Source: CAYXVU01 sp964468725 (GTDB lineage Bacteria > Acidobacteriota > Blastocatellia > UBA7656). Taken from it: a DNA stretch of 64,000 nt. Position 1 is the stretch's first letter, and every line of letters begins with the position of its first letter. Positions 15,677-25,408 of the stretch are shown here, in pieces. The stretch spans positions 1 through 64,000 of the forward strand of contig CAYXVU010000003.1 in assembly GCA_964468725.1 (NCBI GenBank). The letters are read 5' to 3'. The notes beneath the pieces were generated by a model. That model made no database searches. It worked only from the letters and a program-made list of their open reading frames with translations, and was not told the origin of the DNA. Both the position numbers and the translations under genes were made by a program.

Positions 15677-17332
15677 ATGAACAAGAGCAAACATTTACTC
15701 TTATGGTCGAGCATTGGCGTGCTGACGCTGCTTATCGTTGCCGCTGTGGATGAGAACTATTGGAAAGAGTGGCGGCGCATTCAAAAAGCGACGCGTTCGG
15801 CAGAAGGCGCGATTGATGTGCGCTTGCGGCAAGTCATCAATCCCGGACTCGCAATCTCTGACCGCTGCGTTTCGTGTCACGTTGGGATGTCGCCGGGAGA
15901 GCAAGATATATTCGGCGCCTCAGTCGTTGCGCCGCACAAACCCGTCGTGCATCAACCAACCGAGATGGGTTGCACCATCTGTCATGGCGGGCAGGGACGC
16001 GCGACGGACAAAGCCGATGCGCACGGCGCTGTGCGATTTTGGCCGCAGCCGATGTTGCCGACAAAATACAGCTATGCGGGATGTGGAACCTGCCACACCC
16101 CTCTACATATCCCCAGTCGGGTGGCGCTTGAGAAAGGGCGCAGCGCATTCGAGCGATTGGATTGTTACGCCTGCCATCGGTTGGACGGACGCGGCGGCAC
16201 GCTGCGCCCTGGCGGCGGCGGGATGGAAGGCCCGGATTTATCGCATGTCGGACTGAAAGGCTTTGATGCGGGCTGGTATGACAAACACCTGAAGAGTTAC
16301 GAAGGCGCAACCGCCGGAACCTGGCGCGATGCGTTCGGGCCGATTGATGAAAGCGAGCGTCAAGCGCTGAGTCTTTTTCTCTCTTCGCGCATCGGCGCGC
16401 CGCGACTGATCGAAGCCAAGGCGCTGTTCAACTCGGTCGGCTGTTTGGGCTGTCATAAAGTGGGTGGTACGGGTGGCGATGCCGGACCCGATCTGTCGCG
16501 CAGCGGCGAACGCGACCCCGGCCAACTCAATTTCACGTCGGTCAAAGGCGAACATACGTTATCGAATTGGTTGGCGGAACACTTTCGCTCGCCGGTCGCC
16601 ACCGTACAAGGGTCGCAAATGCCGATGCTCGGGTTGACGGAATCCGAGATTGACTTGTTGACCCTGTACACGTTGTCGCTGCGGCGCAGAGAGCTGCCGA
16701 GCGTCTATCTGCCAAAAGATCGCGTGCAGGCGATGCGGTTTGGCGAGCGCGAATTTGCTACTGATGGGGCGACCGTCTTCAGCGCCATCTGCGCGGGCTG
16801 TCACGGTCGCGATGGCAAAGGCATACGCTACCCCGGCGTGCCACCCTTTCCTTCGATCATCAATCCCGATTTTTTAGAGCTTGCTTCCGATGAATTTATC
16901 GTGCAGACGATTACCAAAGGTCGCTCCGGTCGCAAGATGTTAGCGTGGGGCGAAAAAGAGGGTGGCCTGCGCCCCGACGAGATCAGAGCCGTTGTCGGGT
17001 ATTTGCGACAAGCCGCAGGCAACATCGCAGCCAAACCGGAGACCGAGCCGCCGCGTTGGGTCAGAGGGGATGTGAAGTTGGGCAGCCGCCTGTTTACCGC
17101 CAACTGTGCGGGGTGTCACGGACAGAGAGGTGAAGGCGGCGAAGGCCCTGCGCTCAATAACAAAACCCTGCTCGGTTTTGCCACAGATCGCTTCTTGGTT
17201 GACACCATCAGTCGCGGGCGCAGAGGAACAGCGATGCAGAGTTTTCTCACTCCTTCGCCGGTTCGCGCTGCGCTCACGCCATCGGAGATCGAAACCATCG
17301 TCGCGTTCATCCGCACTTGGGAGGGTAAGTAG
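15677..17332 (+). CDS. heptaheme c-type cytochrome
   Basis: 551 residues. One N-terminal helix (LLLWSSIGVLTLLIVAAV) anchors the protein; the rest is periplasmic. Seven CxxCH haem motifs occur in order: CVSCH, CTICH, CGTCH, CYACH, CLGCH, CAGCH and CAGCH. The first three are close together; the last four sit in class I cytochrome-like domains (CAGCHGRDGKG, CAGCHGQRGEGG). It probably takes the place of cytochrome c1 and carries electrons between the Rieske/cytochrome b module and the molybdoenzyme encoded 4 bases downstream. The mix of multiheme and mono-haem domains in one chain is unusual. Confidence 0.93.
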   Translation: MNKSKHLLLWSSIGVLTLLIVAAVDENYWKEWRRIQKATRSAEGAIDVRLRQVINPGLAISDRCVSCHVGMSPGEQDIFGASVVAPHKPVVHQPTEMGCTICHGGQGRATDKADAHGAVRFWPQPMLPTKYSYAGCGTCHTPLHIPSRVALEKGRSAFERLDCYACHRLDGRGGTLRPGGGGMEGPDLSHVGLKGFDAGWYDKHLKSYEGATAGTWRDAFGPIDESERQALSLFLSSRIGAPRLIEAKALFNSVGCLGCHKVGGTGGDAGPDLSRSGERDPGQLNFTSVKGEHTLSNWLAEHFRSPVATVQGSQMPMLGLTESEIDLLTLYTLSLRRRELPSVYLPKDRVQAMRFGEREFATDGATVFSAICAGCHGRDGKGIRYPGVPPFPSIINPDFLELASDEFIVQTITKGRSGRKMLAWGEKEGGLRPDEIRAVVGYLRQAAGNIAAKPETEPPRWVRGDVKLGSRLFTANCAGCHGQRGEGGEGPALNNKTLLGFATDRFLVDTISRGRRGTAMQSFLTPSPVRAALTPSEIETIVAFIRTWEGK

Positions 17333-17336
17333 AGTT

Positions 17337-20300
17337 ATGAAAAGAGAGATGTCACGGCGCGAATTTTTTGAACGAGTTTCAGCGGCAGGATTTGGCGCGC
17401 TCCTCGCTTCTTCGAGCCAAGCGTGGGCGCTGGAGGCCATCAGCAACCCGCTGGCGGTCTATCCGGATCGCGGTTGGGAGCGCGTCTACCGCGACCTGTG
17501 GAAATACGATTCGAAGTTCACCTTTACCTGCGCTCCCAACGATACGCACAACTGCTTGCTCAATGCCTATGTGCGTTCCGGTGTGGTAACGCGCATTGGC
17601 CCGACGATGCGCTACGGCGAAGCGACAGACCTCAACGGCAATGGCGCGACGCATCGTTGGGACCCGCGCATCTGTCAAAAAGGGCTGGCATTGACGCGAC
17701 GGTTTTACGGAGATCGGCGCGTCAACGGCTGCATGGTGCGCGCCGGATTCAAACGTTGGTACGAAGAGAAGTTTCCGCGCGGCAACGATGGCCGCCCGCC
17801 GAGCGAATACTTTCAACGCGCCCGCGATGAATGGGTGCGAGTGTCGCACGACGAAGCCGCCACTATCGTTGCCGCCGCCTTGAAAAACATTGCCGAAACC
17901 TACAGCGGCGAAGAGGGCAAAAAACGGCTCAAAGCGCAGCATTACGATGAAGCGACCATCGAAGCGACGCAGGGGGCAGGCACTCAGGTCTTGAAGTTTC
18001 GCGGCGGCATGCCCCTGCTCGGCATTACACGGGTCTTCGGTATGTATCGCTTTGCCAATTCGATGGCGTTATTGGATTCGGCGATTCGCGGCGTCGAACC
18101 GGATAAAGCCATCGGCGGCAAAGGCTTCGACAATTATTCGTGGCACACAGACCTGCCGCCCGGCCATCCGATGGTGACCGGACAACAGACGGTTGAGTTC
18201 GATCTCTCTGCTGTCGAGCATGCCAAAACGGTCGTTGTCTGGGGCATGAATTGGATTACCACCAAGATGCCCGATTCGCATTGGCTCACCGAAGCGCGGC
18301 TCAAAGGCACGCGGGTCATCGTCATCGCCTGCGAATACTCGGCGACGGCCAGCAAAGGCGATGATGTTTTAGTCGTCAGACCCGGCACGACGCCCGCGCT
18401 CGCGCTCGGCTTTGCTAACGTAATTCTGCGAGAGAATCTCTATAACAAGGACTATGTGCGCCAGTGGACGGACTTGCCGATTCTGGTTCGCACCGACACC
18501 TTGAAGTACCTGCGCGCCGAAGAAGTCTTCGGGCAGCGACCCGGTGCGTTGCAAGCGACTCGCGTCCTCAAAGAGGGCGAGAGGGAGCCGCCCGCCGCGC
18601 AACAAAAAGAGAGCATCATCACCGAAAAGCTGCGCTTGGAGTGGGGCGATTTTCTCTGGTGGGATCGCGCCAGCAACACGCCGAAGCTATTGACTCGCGA
18701 TGAAGTTGGGAAGAATTCAAAAATCGGTGATGCCCTGTTGGAAGGCGCGGTTGAGGTGACGCTGGCAAACGGCGAGAAGGTTCGCTGTCGTCCGGTCTTC
18801 GATTTGGTGAAAGAGTATGCGGCGCATTTCGACCCGCAAACGGTCGAAGAGATTACCTGGGCACCGGCTGCCGCAGTCGAAGCTCTGGCGCGCGACTTTG
18901 CTAAAGAGCCGGGAACGACGCTTTTTGCCGTCGGCATGGGGCCGAATCAATTCTTTAACAACGACAACAAAGACCGCGATATTTTCCTGCTCGCGGCCTT
19001 GACCGGCAACGTCGGAAAGATCGGCGGCAACGTCGGGTCGTTTGCGGGGAATTATCGCGTTGCTCTCTTCAACGGCTCGCCTCAGTACATCAACGAAAAC
19101 CCGTTCGACATTGAACTCGATCCGGCCAAACCCGCCCGCCCGCGTCAGTATTGGCGCGCGGAGTCGGCGCACTATTACAACCACGAAGATCATCCGCTCC
19201 GCGTCGGCAACAAACTCTTAACCGGCGCGACCCACATTCCTGCGCCGACCAAGTCTTTGTGGTTTGCCAACGCCAATTCGATACTCGGCAATGTTAAGTG
19301 GCACTACAACTCGGTGGTCAATGTGCTGCCGCGCTTCGAGATGATCGCCGTTCAAGAGTGGTGGTGGTCTACATCGTGCGAGTGGGCTGATGTCGTCTTC
19401 GGGGTGGATACGTGGGCGGAGTTGAAACACCCGGATATGACCGCATCGGTGACCAATCCGTTTTTGATTCTCTTCCCGCGCACTCCGCTGGCGCGCATCT
19501 TCAACACGATTGGCGACATAGAAGTGCTGGCGTTGGTCTCCGCGAAGATGGCCGAATTGACCGGCGACAATCGCTTTAATGATTACTGGAAATTTGTGCG
19601 CGAGAATCGCACGGATGTCTATTTGCAACGGGTGCTCGATGCTTCGACCAACACGAAGGGGTACAAGTTTCACGAACTCGAAGCGAAAGCTCTCGAAGGC
19701 ATTCCGGCGCTGATGAATTCGCGCACCACGCCGAAGGCCGTCGGCTACGATCAAGTCACCGATTCGACGCCTTGGTACACCAAAAGCGGCAGGTTGGAGT
19801 TTTACCGCGAAGAGAACGAGTTCATCGAAGCGGGCGAAAATCTGCCGGTGCATCGAGAGCCGGTGGATTCGACTTTCTATGAGCCAAACGTGATTATCGC
19901 GCCGCCTCACGAAGCGATTCGTCCGGCGGGGCCGGAAAGCTACGGTGTGAAACGCGACGATCTATCGTGCGAAACACGTTGCGGGCGCAATGTTGTGCTG
20001 ACCTGGGAAGAGACGAAAAAGTCGGCGCACCCGCTCATCAAACAAGGCTACAAGTTTATCTTTCACACGCCGAAGTACCGGCACGGTTCGCACACGACGC
20101 CGATTGATACCGATATGGTTGCAGTGTTGTTTGGGCCTTTTGGCGACATCTATCGTCACGACAAGCGCAGCCCCTTTGTCACCGAAGGCTATGTGGACAT
20201 CAATCCCGCCGATGCGCGCGAATTGGGAGTGCACGATGGCGATTACGTTTGGGTTGACCCTGACCCGGAGGATCGCCCATTTCGCGGTTGGCAAAATAAC

Positions 20301-20780
20301 CAACGCGATTACGAATTCGCCCGCTTATTGTGTCGGGCGCGCTATTACCCCGGCACGCCGCGCGGCGTGACGCGCATGTGGTTCAACATGTACGGGGCAA
20401 CGCCGGGGTCGCAACAGGGGCAACGCGAGCGCAAAGATGGACTCGCTAAAAACCCGCGCACGAACTATCAAGCGATGTTTCGTTCGGGTTCGCATCAATC
20501 GGCGACGCGCGGCTGGCTGAAGCCGACCTGGATGACCGATTCGCTGGTCAGAAAAGGACTCTTCGGGCAGGGGATTGGCAAAGGCTTTTTGCCCGATGTG
20601 CATTGCCCGACCGGCGCGCCGCGCGAAGCGATTGTCAAGATCAGCCGCGCCGAGCCGGGCGGCATTGAGGGCAAAGGGTTGTGGCGTCCCGCAGAACTTG
20701 GCATCCGACCCAATTACGAATCGCAAGAGATGCAGAGATACCTCGCCGGTCAATTCATCAGTGACGGAAAGGAGAAATAG
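17337..20780 (+). CDS. narG: nitrate reductase / nitrite oxidoreductase alpha subunit, Tat-exported
   Basis: 1147 residues, a type II molybdopterin enzyme of the DMSO reductase family. It begins MKREMSRREFFERV, a twin-arginine signal, so the catalytic subunit works in the periplasm. Near residue 64 the [4Fe-4S] ligand region reads C-A-P-N-D-T-H-N-C, with Asp between the cysteines. Cytoplasmic NarG instead has His-x3-Cys-x3-Cys. The following MRYG, HRWDPRICQKGLALTRRFYGDRRVNGCMV-like region, as I recall it, closely matches NxrA of Nitrospira and anammox bacteria. The probable Mo-ligand aspartate is in WHTDLPP (about residue 272). Length fits the family. The reaction may be nitrate reduction, nitrite oxidation, or another oxyanion. 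The presence of NrfHA in the window favours nitrate reduction. Confidence 0.9.
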   Translation: MKREMSRREFFERVSAAGFGALLASSSQAWALEAISNPLAVYPDRGWERVYRDLWKYDSKFTFTCAPNDTHNCLLNAYVRSGVVTRIGPTMRYGEATDLNGNGATHRWDPRICQKGLALTRRFYGDRRVNGCMVRAGFKRWYEEKFPRGNDGRPPSEYFQRARDEWVRVSHDEAATIVAAALKNIAETYSGEEGKKRLKAQHYDEATIEATQGAGTQVLKFRGGMPLLGITRVFGMYRFANSMALLDSAIRGVEPDKAIGGKGFDNYSWHTDLPPGHPMVTGQQTVEFDLSAVEHAKTVVVWGMNWITTKMPDSHWLTEARLKGTRVIVIACEYSATASKGDDVLVVRPGTTPALALGFANVILRENLYNKDYVRQWTDLPILVRTDTLKYLRAEEVFGQRPGALQATRVLKEGEREPPAAQQKESIITEKLRLEWGDFLWWDRASNTPKLLTRDEVGKNSKIGDALLEGAVEVTLANGEKVRCRPVFDLVKEYAAHFDPQTVEEITWAPAAAVEALARDFAKEPGTTLFAVGMGPNQFFNNDNKDRDIFLLAALTGNVGKIGGNVGSFAGNYRVALFNGSPQYINENPFDIELDPAKPARPRQYWRAESAHYYNHEDHPLRVGNKLLTGATHIPAPTKSLWFANANSILGNVKWHYNSVVNVLPRFEMIAVQEWWWSTSCEWADVVFGVDTWAELKHPDMTASVTNPFLILFPRTPLARIFNTIGDIEVLALVSAKMAELTGDNRFNDYWKFVRENRTDVYLQRVLDASTNTKGYKFHELEAKALEGIPALMNSRTTPKAVGYDQVTDSTPWYTKSGRLEFYREENEFIEAGENLPVHREPVDSTFYEPNVIIAPPHEAIRPAGPESYGVKRDDLSCETRCGRNVVLTWEETKKSAHPLIKQGYKFIFHTPKYRHGSHTTPIDTDMVAVLFGPFGDIYRHDKRSPFVTEGYVDINPADARELGVHDGDYVWVDPDPEDRPFRGWQNNQRDYEFARLLCRARYYPGTPRGVTRMWFNMYGATPGSQQGQRERKDGLAKNPRTNYQAMFRSGSHQSATRGWLKPTWMTDSLVRKGLFGQGIGKGFLPDVHCPTGAPREAIVKISRAEPGGIEGKGLWRPAELGIRPNYESQEMQRYLAGQFISDGKEK

Positions 20781-20782
20781 CT

Positions 20783-21934
20783 ATGGCTCGCGTTTACAAC
20801 TGGCAACTCGGAAGGCAGATGTCCTACTGGTATCCTGAAAGTCGCCCGCAAAAACAGTTCGCGGCGGTCTTTGACATCAATAAATGCATCGCGTGTCAAA
20901 CCTGCACTTTGGCCTGCAAGACGACGTGGACATCAGGGCAAGGGCAAGAGTACATGCTTTGGAACAACGTCGAGACCAAACCTTATGGCTTCTATCCGTT
21001 GGCCTGGGATTTGAAACTTCTCGAAAAACTTGAAGGGCAGAATTGGGCGACCGGCGAATACGAAGGACGCCCGACTCACACCTACGAAGGGCGCACCATC
21101 TTTGAAGCCGCCCCGCCCGGCGAGCGCGTTTTAGGATGGAGGCCGGAAGATCAAGACTACGCCTATCCCAACGTCGGCGAAGACGATTGCGCGGGGCAGA
21201 TCGAACATGGCGCGAGTTTGCAAGTGCCGCATATGAACTGGTTTTTCTATCTGGCGCGCATTTGCAATCACTGCACCTATCCTGCCTGTCTATCATCCTG
21301 TCCACGCGGGTCAATCTATAAACGACCGGAAGATGGCATTGTATTGCTCGATCAAGGCCGCTGTCGCGGCTATCAGGAATGCGTCAAAGCCTGCCCGTAC
21401 AAGAAGGTCTTCTTCAATGCGCTGACCGGCACATCGGAAAAATGCATCGCCTGTTTTCCGAAGATTGAACAGGGGTTGCAACCGCAATGCTTCGTCAACT
21501 GCATCGGCAAGATTCGCTTGGCAGGTTGGATTTCGCCTCCCGATAAAGCCAAAGCCGATAACCCGATAGACTATCTTGTACACATTCGCAAAATCGCATT
21601 GCCGCTCTTTCCGCAATTCGGCTTGGAACCGAACGTCTATTACATCCCGCCGATTCACGCGCCCGCATCGTTTCTGCGGCAGATGTTCGGGCCGGGCGCA
21701 GAAGAGGCTGTGAAGACTTACCGACAAGCCGCACAAGACCCGGAACTCTCCGGCCTGCTCGGACTCTTTGGCTCGACGGAGATGGTGATACCCAAATGGC
21801 GGCGGCAAGGTGATCGAGTGATTGGCATAACCGAATCGGGCGCGGAGGCCGTGCGAGTGCCGCTGCGGGAGCCGATTCAGATTCGCCCGGCCTACGATCA
21901 GTTGTACCAGATTTCGCGGGTGAATTGCCCGTGA
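20783..21934 (+). CDS. narH: nitrate reductase / nitrite oxidoreductase beta subunit
   Basis: 383 residues with four cysteine groups for iron-sulfur clusters. They are CIACQTCTLACK near 32, CNHCTYPACLSSCP near 155, CRGYQECVKACP near 193 and CIACF...CFVNCIG near 220-235. In the third group a Tyr stands where a fourth Cys would be; in NarH this position is Trp and makes a [3Fe-4S] cluster. There is no signal peptide, as expected for a subunit carried out by the Tat signal of the alpha subunit. It transfers electrons between the haem subunit and the Mo centre. The gene starts 2 bases after the alpha gene. Confidence 0.94.
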   Translation: MARVYNWQLGRQMSYWYPESRPQKQFAAVFDINKCIACQTCTLACKTTWTSGQGQEYMLWNNVETKPYGFYPLAWDLKLLEKLEGQNWATGEYEGRPTHTYEGRTIFEAAPPGERVLGWRPEDQDYAYPNVGEDDCAGQIEHGASLQVPHMNWFFYLARICNHCTYPACLSSCPRGSIYKRPEDGIVLLDQGRCRGYQECVKACPYKKVFFNALTGTSEKCIACFPKIEQGLQPQCFVNCIGKIRLAGWISPPDKAKADNPIDYLVHIRKIALPLFPQFGLEPNVYYIPPIHAPASFLRQMFGPGAEEAVKTYRQAAQDPELSGLLGLFGSTEMVIPKWRRQGDRVIGITESGAEAVRVPLREPIQIRPAYDQLYQISRVNCP

Positions 21935-22031
21935 GGGCATGAAAGCTGAGATAGGAGAATCGGCGCAAAGGTTCAACCAGATTTGCGGACGGTTCACAGA
22001 GTCGCATCCGCGAAGCGAAGAAGGAGGCTGT

Positions 22032-22886
22032 ATGCGGACACCACTTCGATATATTGCAGGGGTGATGATCTTCAGTTTGGTGATGAGTTGGGGGTGTCGT
22101 CGGGCGACGGTTTTGACTCCCGAAGTCGTTGCGGTTACGGCCAAGCAACTACCAACCGACCCCGGCGACCCGGCGTGGGATAAGGTCTCTGAGCATGTGG
22201 CCAAGTTGGTGCTGCAAGATTTGGTCGAGCCGCGCTTGATGGAGGCTTCGACGCCGGAAGTTCACGTCCGCGCCATAACCGACGGCACGGAGGTTGCCTT
22301 TCGATTGCAGTGGGCAGACCCGACGATCAATGATGCGCCCGGCCCAATGCATTTTCTCGATGCCTGCGCGGTTCAGGTGCCTTCGAAGGTCGAAGCGAAT
22401 GTACCCGCGCCGCAGATGGGCGAAGCGGGCAAGCCCGTCGAAATCGCCTTTTGGCGTGCCGATTGGCAAGCTTCGGTTGACGGGCGCGAAGACTCGATCA
22501 ACGCCTTGCACCCCAATGCTTCGGTGGATCATTACCCTTACAACGCACAGTCATTAGAGAAAGGTTCGGAAGCGCAGCAAGAGATGGCGAAACGGTACGC
22601 TCCGGCCAGCGCGGTTGGCAATCGCCGCGTCGGCCCGCGCAACACGCCGGTTGAAGACTTAATTGCCGAAGGGCCGGGCACGCTCTCCCCCGCGCCGCAA
22701 TCGCTGTCAAAAGGGCGCGGCGCGCATGGGCAGGATGGTTGGTCGGTCGTCATTATTCGTCATTTGCCCAATGATTGGACGCCGCAGACGCGCTCGCAGA
22801 TTGCGTTTGCCGTGTGGGAAGGAAATCATCAAGAGGCTGGCGCACGCAAGATGCGAACGGGATGGATTCCGTTGTTGATGAGGTGA
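22032..22886 (+). CDS. EbdC-like gamma subunit (haem-binding lipoprotein)
   Basis: 284 residues. It begins MRTPLRYIAGVMIFSLVMSWGC, a signal peptide with a possible lipidated cysteine, behind an excellent AAGGAGG ribosome site at 22021-22027. The body (VHVRAITDGTEVAFRLQWADPT and WSVVIIRHLP) matches the ethylbenzene-dehydrogenase gamma/NxrC-type beta-sandwich. That fold binds one b haem with Met and Lys ligands in the periplasm. It should link the molybdoenzyme to c-type cytochromes. Its place between beta subunit and chaperone genes fits the usual alpha-beta-gamma-delta order. Haem ligands cannot be assigned with certainty by eye. Confidence 0.85.
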   Translation: MRTPLRYIAGVMIFSLVMSWGCRRATVLTPEVVAVTAKQLPTDPGDPAWDKVSEHVAKLVLQDLVEPRLMEASTPEVHVRAITDGTEVAFRLQWADPTINDAPGPMHFLDACAVQVPSKVEANVPAPQMGEAGKPVEIAFWRADWQASVDGREDSINALHPNASVDHYPYNAQSLEKGSEAQQEMAKRYAPASAVGNRRVGPRNTPVEDLIAEGPGTLSPAPQSLSKGRGAHGQDGWSVVIIRHLPNDWTPQTRSQIAFAVWEGNHQEAGARKMRTGWIPLLMR

Positions 22887-22891
22887 GCAAG

Positions 22892-23542
22892 ATGAACGCG
22901 CAGGTGTTACAAGAACTACAGACGCGCAGGCTGTTGCGGGAAGCGACCGAGTGGCGGTTGCTGAGTTTGCTATTTGAATGTCCGACCGGAGGCTGGCGCG
23001 ACAAGATCAGGGGGCTGGCCGCAGAGGTAACGGATGAAGATTTGAAGGCCGCAGTCGTAGCCGCTACAGTAGAAGCGAGCGAGGGGCTTTATCATTCGCT
23101 CTTTGGCCCCGGCGGCCCGGCTCCGGCGCGCGAAATCAGCCATCGGGCTTTGATTCAACCAGGCTATCTGATGGCTGAATTGAGGAGTTACTACGACGCT
23201 TTCTCTTATCATGCCAATGCGGCGGAGGCGGTCGATCATGTGGCGGTAGAAGCCGGATTCCTCGCTTATCTGCGGTTGAAGGAAGCTTACGCAGCGGATT
23301 GTGGCGATGCCGAGAAGGCCGAATTGACGGCGGCGGCAGCACAGAGCTTTATGCGAGAGCACTTGGCTTTCGTTGCCGAACCGCTCGCTGCTGCGCTTCA
23401 GCATTCTGGGGTGGGTTATCTGGCATTGGCCGGGCAGGCTTTGCTGCATCGCGCCGGTTCTGCCAAGCGCACAGCGCAAGGGCAACCGCTGCCCATCTTG
23501 TCTGAAGATGATGATTGTATGTTCGCCTGCGGAGAGTCGTAA
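22892..23542 (+). CDS. TorD/NarJ-type molybdoenzyme chaperone
   Basis: 216 residues, all-helical, with the delta/TorD-family features LLSLLFECPTGGW, YHSLFGPGGPAPAREISHRA and ELRSYYDAFSY. These proteins bind the apo alpha subunit and hold back export until the Mo cofactor is inserted. The C-terminal DDDCMFACGES tail is acidic with two cysteines. The ATG lies 5 bases after the gamma gene; an in-frame extension into that gene is not supported. Confidence 0.88.
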   Translation: MNAQVLQELQTRRLLREATEWRLLSLLFECPTGGWRDKIRGLAAEVTDEDLKAAVVAATVEASEGLYHSLFGPGGPAPAREISHRALIQPGYLMAELRSYYDAFSYHANAAEAVDHVAVEAGFLAYLRLKEAYAADCGDAEKAELTAAAAQSFMREHLAFVAEPLAAALQHSGVGYLALAGQALLHRAGSAKRTAQGQPLPILSEDDDCMFACGES

Positions 23543-23784
23543 CTTGTGCGCACGATTGGCAACCTGTGGCGCAAATGAGAGTTGGAACGGATGGCCTTCG
23601 ATTGAGGGAAATTCCTCAACTCCGATGGGCGAAAAGCCCAAATTGGCAGGCCAAATCGAGAGCTTCATTTGCAAATCCTGTGCATTCGGCGAGGCACATG
23701 ATTTGCCCTTTCAGCCGATGTTGTCTGTTTGACAACTAACTGATTTGGCTCTCTGCAAGGATGTGAACTGAGGAGTTTCTGGTG

Positions 23785-25335
23785 ATGAAGAACAACGCAA
23801 CTGCGCGAATGAGGCTGAAAAAGTATTTCGTATGGGTTGCTCTGATCGCTCTGACGCTAACGGGTTGGGTGAATCGGGTGATGGCGCAGCAGCCTGCAAC
23901 CGCGAGCAGCACAGCAAAACCGGCGACGCAATCGCCCGCGCCCATCAAGATCGGCGATCTAACCTTTTCCGGCAGCCTGCGCCTGCGCGCCGAGAATTGG
24001 AATTGGTTTGAAACCGCTGCCGCCGATCACGATTACACCTTCGGAGCCGCCGTGTTGCGGTTGAGCCTCGCTCAACAAACCGAGCGGCTCGATTGGCAAG
24101 TCGAAGGCATGTTTCCGGCGCTTATCAATCTGCCGGAGAAGGCCATTGCCCCCGCGCCGCAAGGGCAACTGGGACTCGGAGCCAGCTACTTTGCTGCCAA
24201 CGGACAGCAGGATGCGAGCGCTATATTGAGACAGGCCTTCGTGCGCTTCAAAGGGCTGGGCGGCGATCAAGCGAGCAGTCTGCGAATCGGGCGATTCGAA
24301 TTTGTCGAAGGCGCAGAGACTACACCTGCCGACGCAACGCTGGCAACCCTCAAACGCGATCATCTGGCGCATCGTCTGATCGGCACTTTTGGCTTTTCGC
24401 ATGTCGGGCGCAGTTTTGACGGCGTGCAGTATGCGCGGAATACCAAGACCTCCAATGTAACGGTAGTCGCGGCGCGACCAACCGAAGGGGTCTTTCAATT
24501 GCGCAGCCTCTACGAACTGGATGTGGACTTCTATTACGGAGCCTATACCCGACCCTTTGCGACGAAGAATACGAAGAGCGACGTGCGCGCTTTCGCCTTG
24601 CACTATCATGATGGCCGTCCGGCGCTGAAGACCGACAATCGCCCTTTGTTGGCGCGCCAAGCCGATGGCGAGAACCTGCGATTGACCACCATCGGCGGAC
24701 ATTCGATTACGGCCATGAAAGCAGGAAGCGGAACCGCCGATCTGCTAGTTTGGGGAGTCGGACAATTCGGCAGTTGGGGCAGGCTCGATCATCGCGCCGG
24801 AGCCATCGCTGTAGAGGCAGGTTATCAACCGGGCGGCGCGCTTGCCGCCAAACTCAAACCCTGGATACGGGGCGGCTACTTCCGCAGCACCGGAGACGGC
24901 AATCCCGGCGATGATGCGCACACCACCTTTTTTCAAGTGCTGCCAACGCCGCGCATCTACGCGCGCTTTCCCTTTTACAACCTCATGAATAATGAAGATG
25001 TGTTCGCGCAACTGCGGCTGAAACCGCATGCGCGGTTGGCGCTGCGCGGTGACGTTCGTCATCTGCGCTTGAGCAATGAAAATGATCTTTGGTATGTGGG
25101 CGGCGGCGCGTTTCAGAAAAATTCCTTCGGATACATTGGGCGACCGAGCGGCGGGAAAAAGAGTATGGGGACGCTCTTTGATGTGAGCCTGGATTACACG
25201 GTGGCGTCACGCACGGCGTTGACCTTTTATGTGGGAGGAGTGCGCGGCGGCGGCGTGCCTGCCGCCATTTATCCGCAAGGCGGGAATAATCCGGCAGCCC
25301 ATTTTCTCTACTTCGAATTCACCCAGCGATTTTAG
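23785..25335 (+). CDS. alginate-export-type outer-membrane porin
   Basis: 516 residues with a signal peptide (KYFVWVALIALTLTGWVNRVMAQ). Its body is rich in amphipathic beta strands and ends in ...LYFEFTQRF, the terminal Phe expected of outer-membrane beta barrels. FSGSLRLRAENWNWF at about 60 and RIGRFEFVEG are typical of the Alginate_exp family. In this setting it may let nitrate, nitrite or another oxyanion pass the outer membrane, which is inference from position only. ATG 23785 has a GAGGAG site 9 bases upstream. Confidence 0.85.
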   Translation: MKNNATARMRLKKYFVWVALIALTLTGWVNRVMAQQPATASSTAKPATQSPAPIKIGDLTFSGSLRLRAENWNWFETAAADHDYTFGAAVLRLSLAQQTERLDWQVEGMFPALINLPEKAIAPAPQGQLGLGASYFAANGQQDASAILRQAFVRFKGLGGDQASSLRIGRFEFVEGAETTPADATLATLKRDHLAHRLIGTFGFSHVGRSFDGVQYARNTKTSNVTVVAARPTEGVFQLRSLYELDVDFYYGAYTRPFATKNTKSDVRAFALHYHDGRPALKTDNRPLLARQADGENLRLTTIGGHSITAMKAGSGTADLLVWGVGQFGSWGRLDHRAGAIAVEAGYQPGGALAAKLKPWIRGGYFRSTGDGNPGDDAHTTFFQVLPTPRIYARFPFYNLMNNEDVFAQLRLKPHARLALRGDVRHLRLSNENDLWYVGGGAFQKNSFGYIGRPSGGKKSMGTLFDVSLDYTVASRTALTFYVGGVRGGGVPAAIYPQGGNNPAAHFLYFEFTQRF

Positions 25336-25408
25336 TGAGAGCGGATTCTTCCCTCACGCTAGGGTGTGAACCGTGCCCGTCCGCAGTGGTAGATAGAAGG
25401 AGGTGGTT

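Noticed and set aside
17106..17336. N-terminal extension of the molybdoenzyme alpha subunit
   Set aside because: It overlaps the heptaheme cytochrome gene; the twin-arginine signal begins exactly at the ATG at 17337.
23543..23784. A small protein gene between the chaperone and the porin genes
   Set aside because: The open frames there are short, lack ribosome sites and have no recognisable composition; treated as an intergenic gap.
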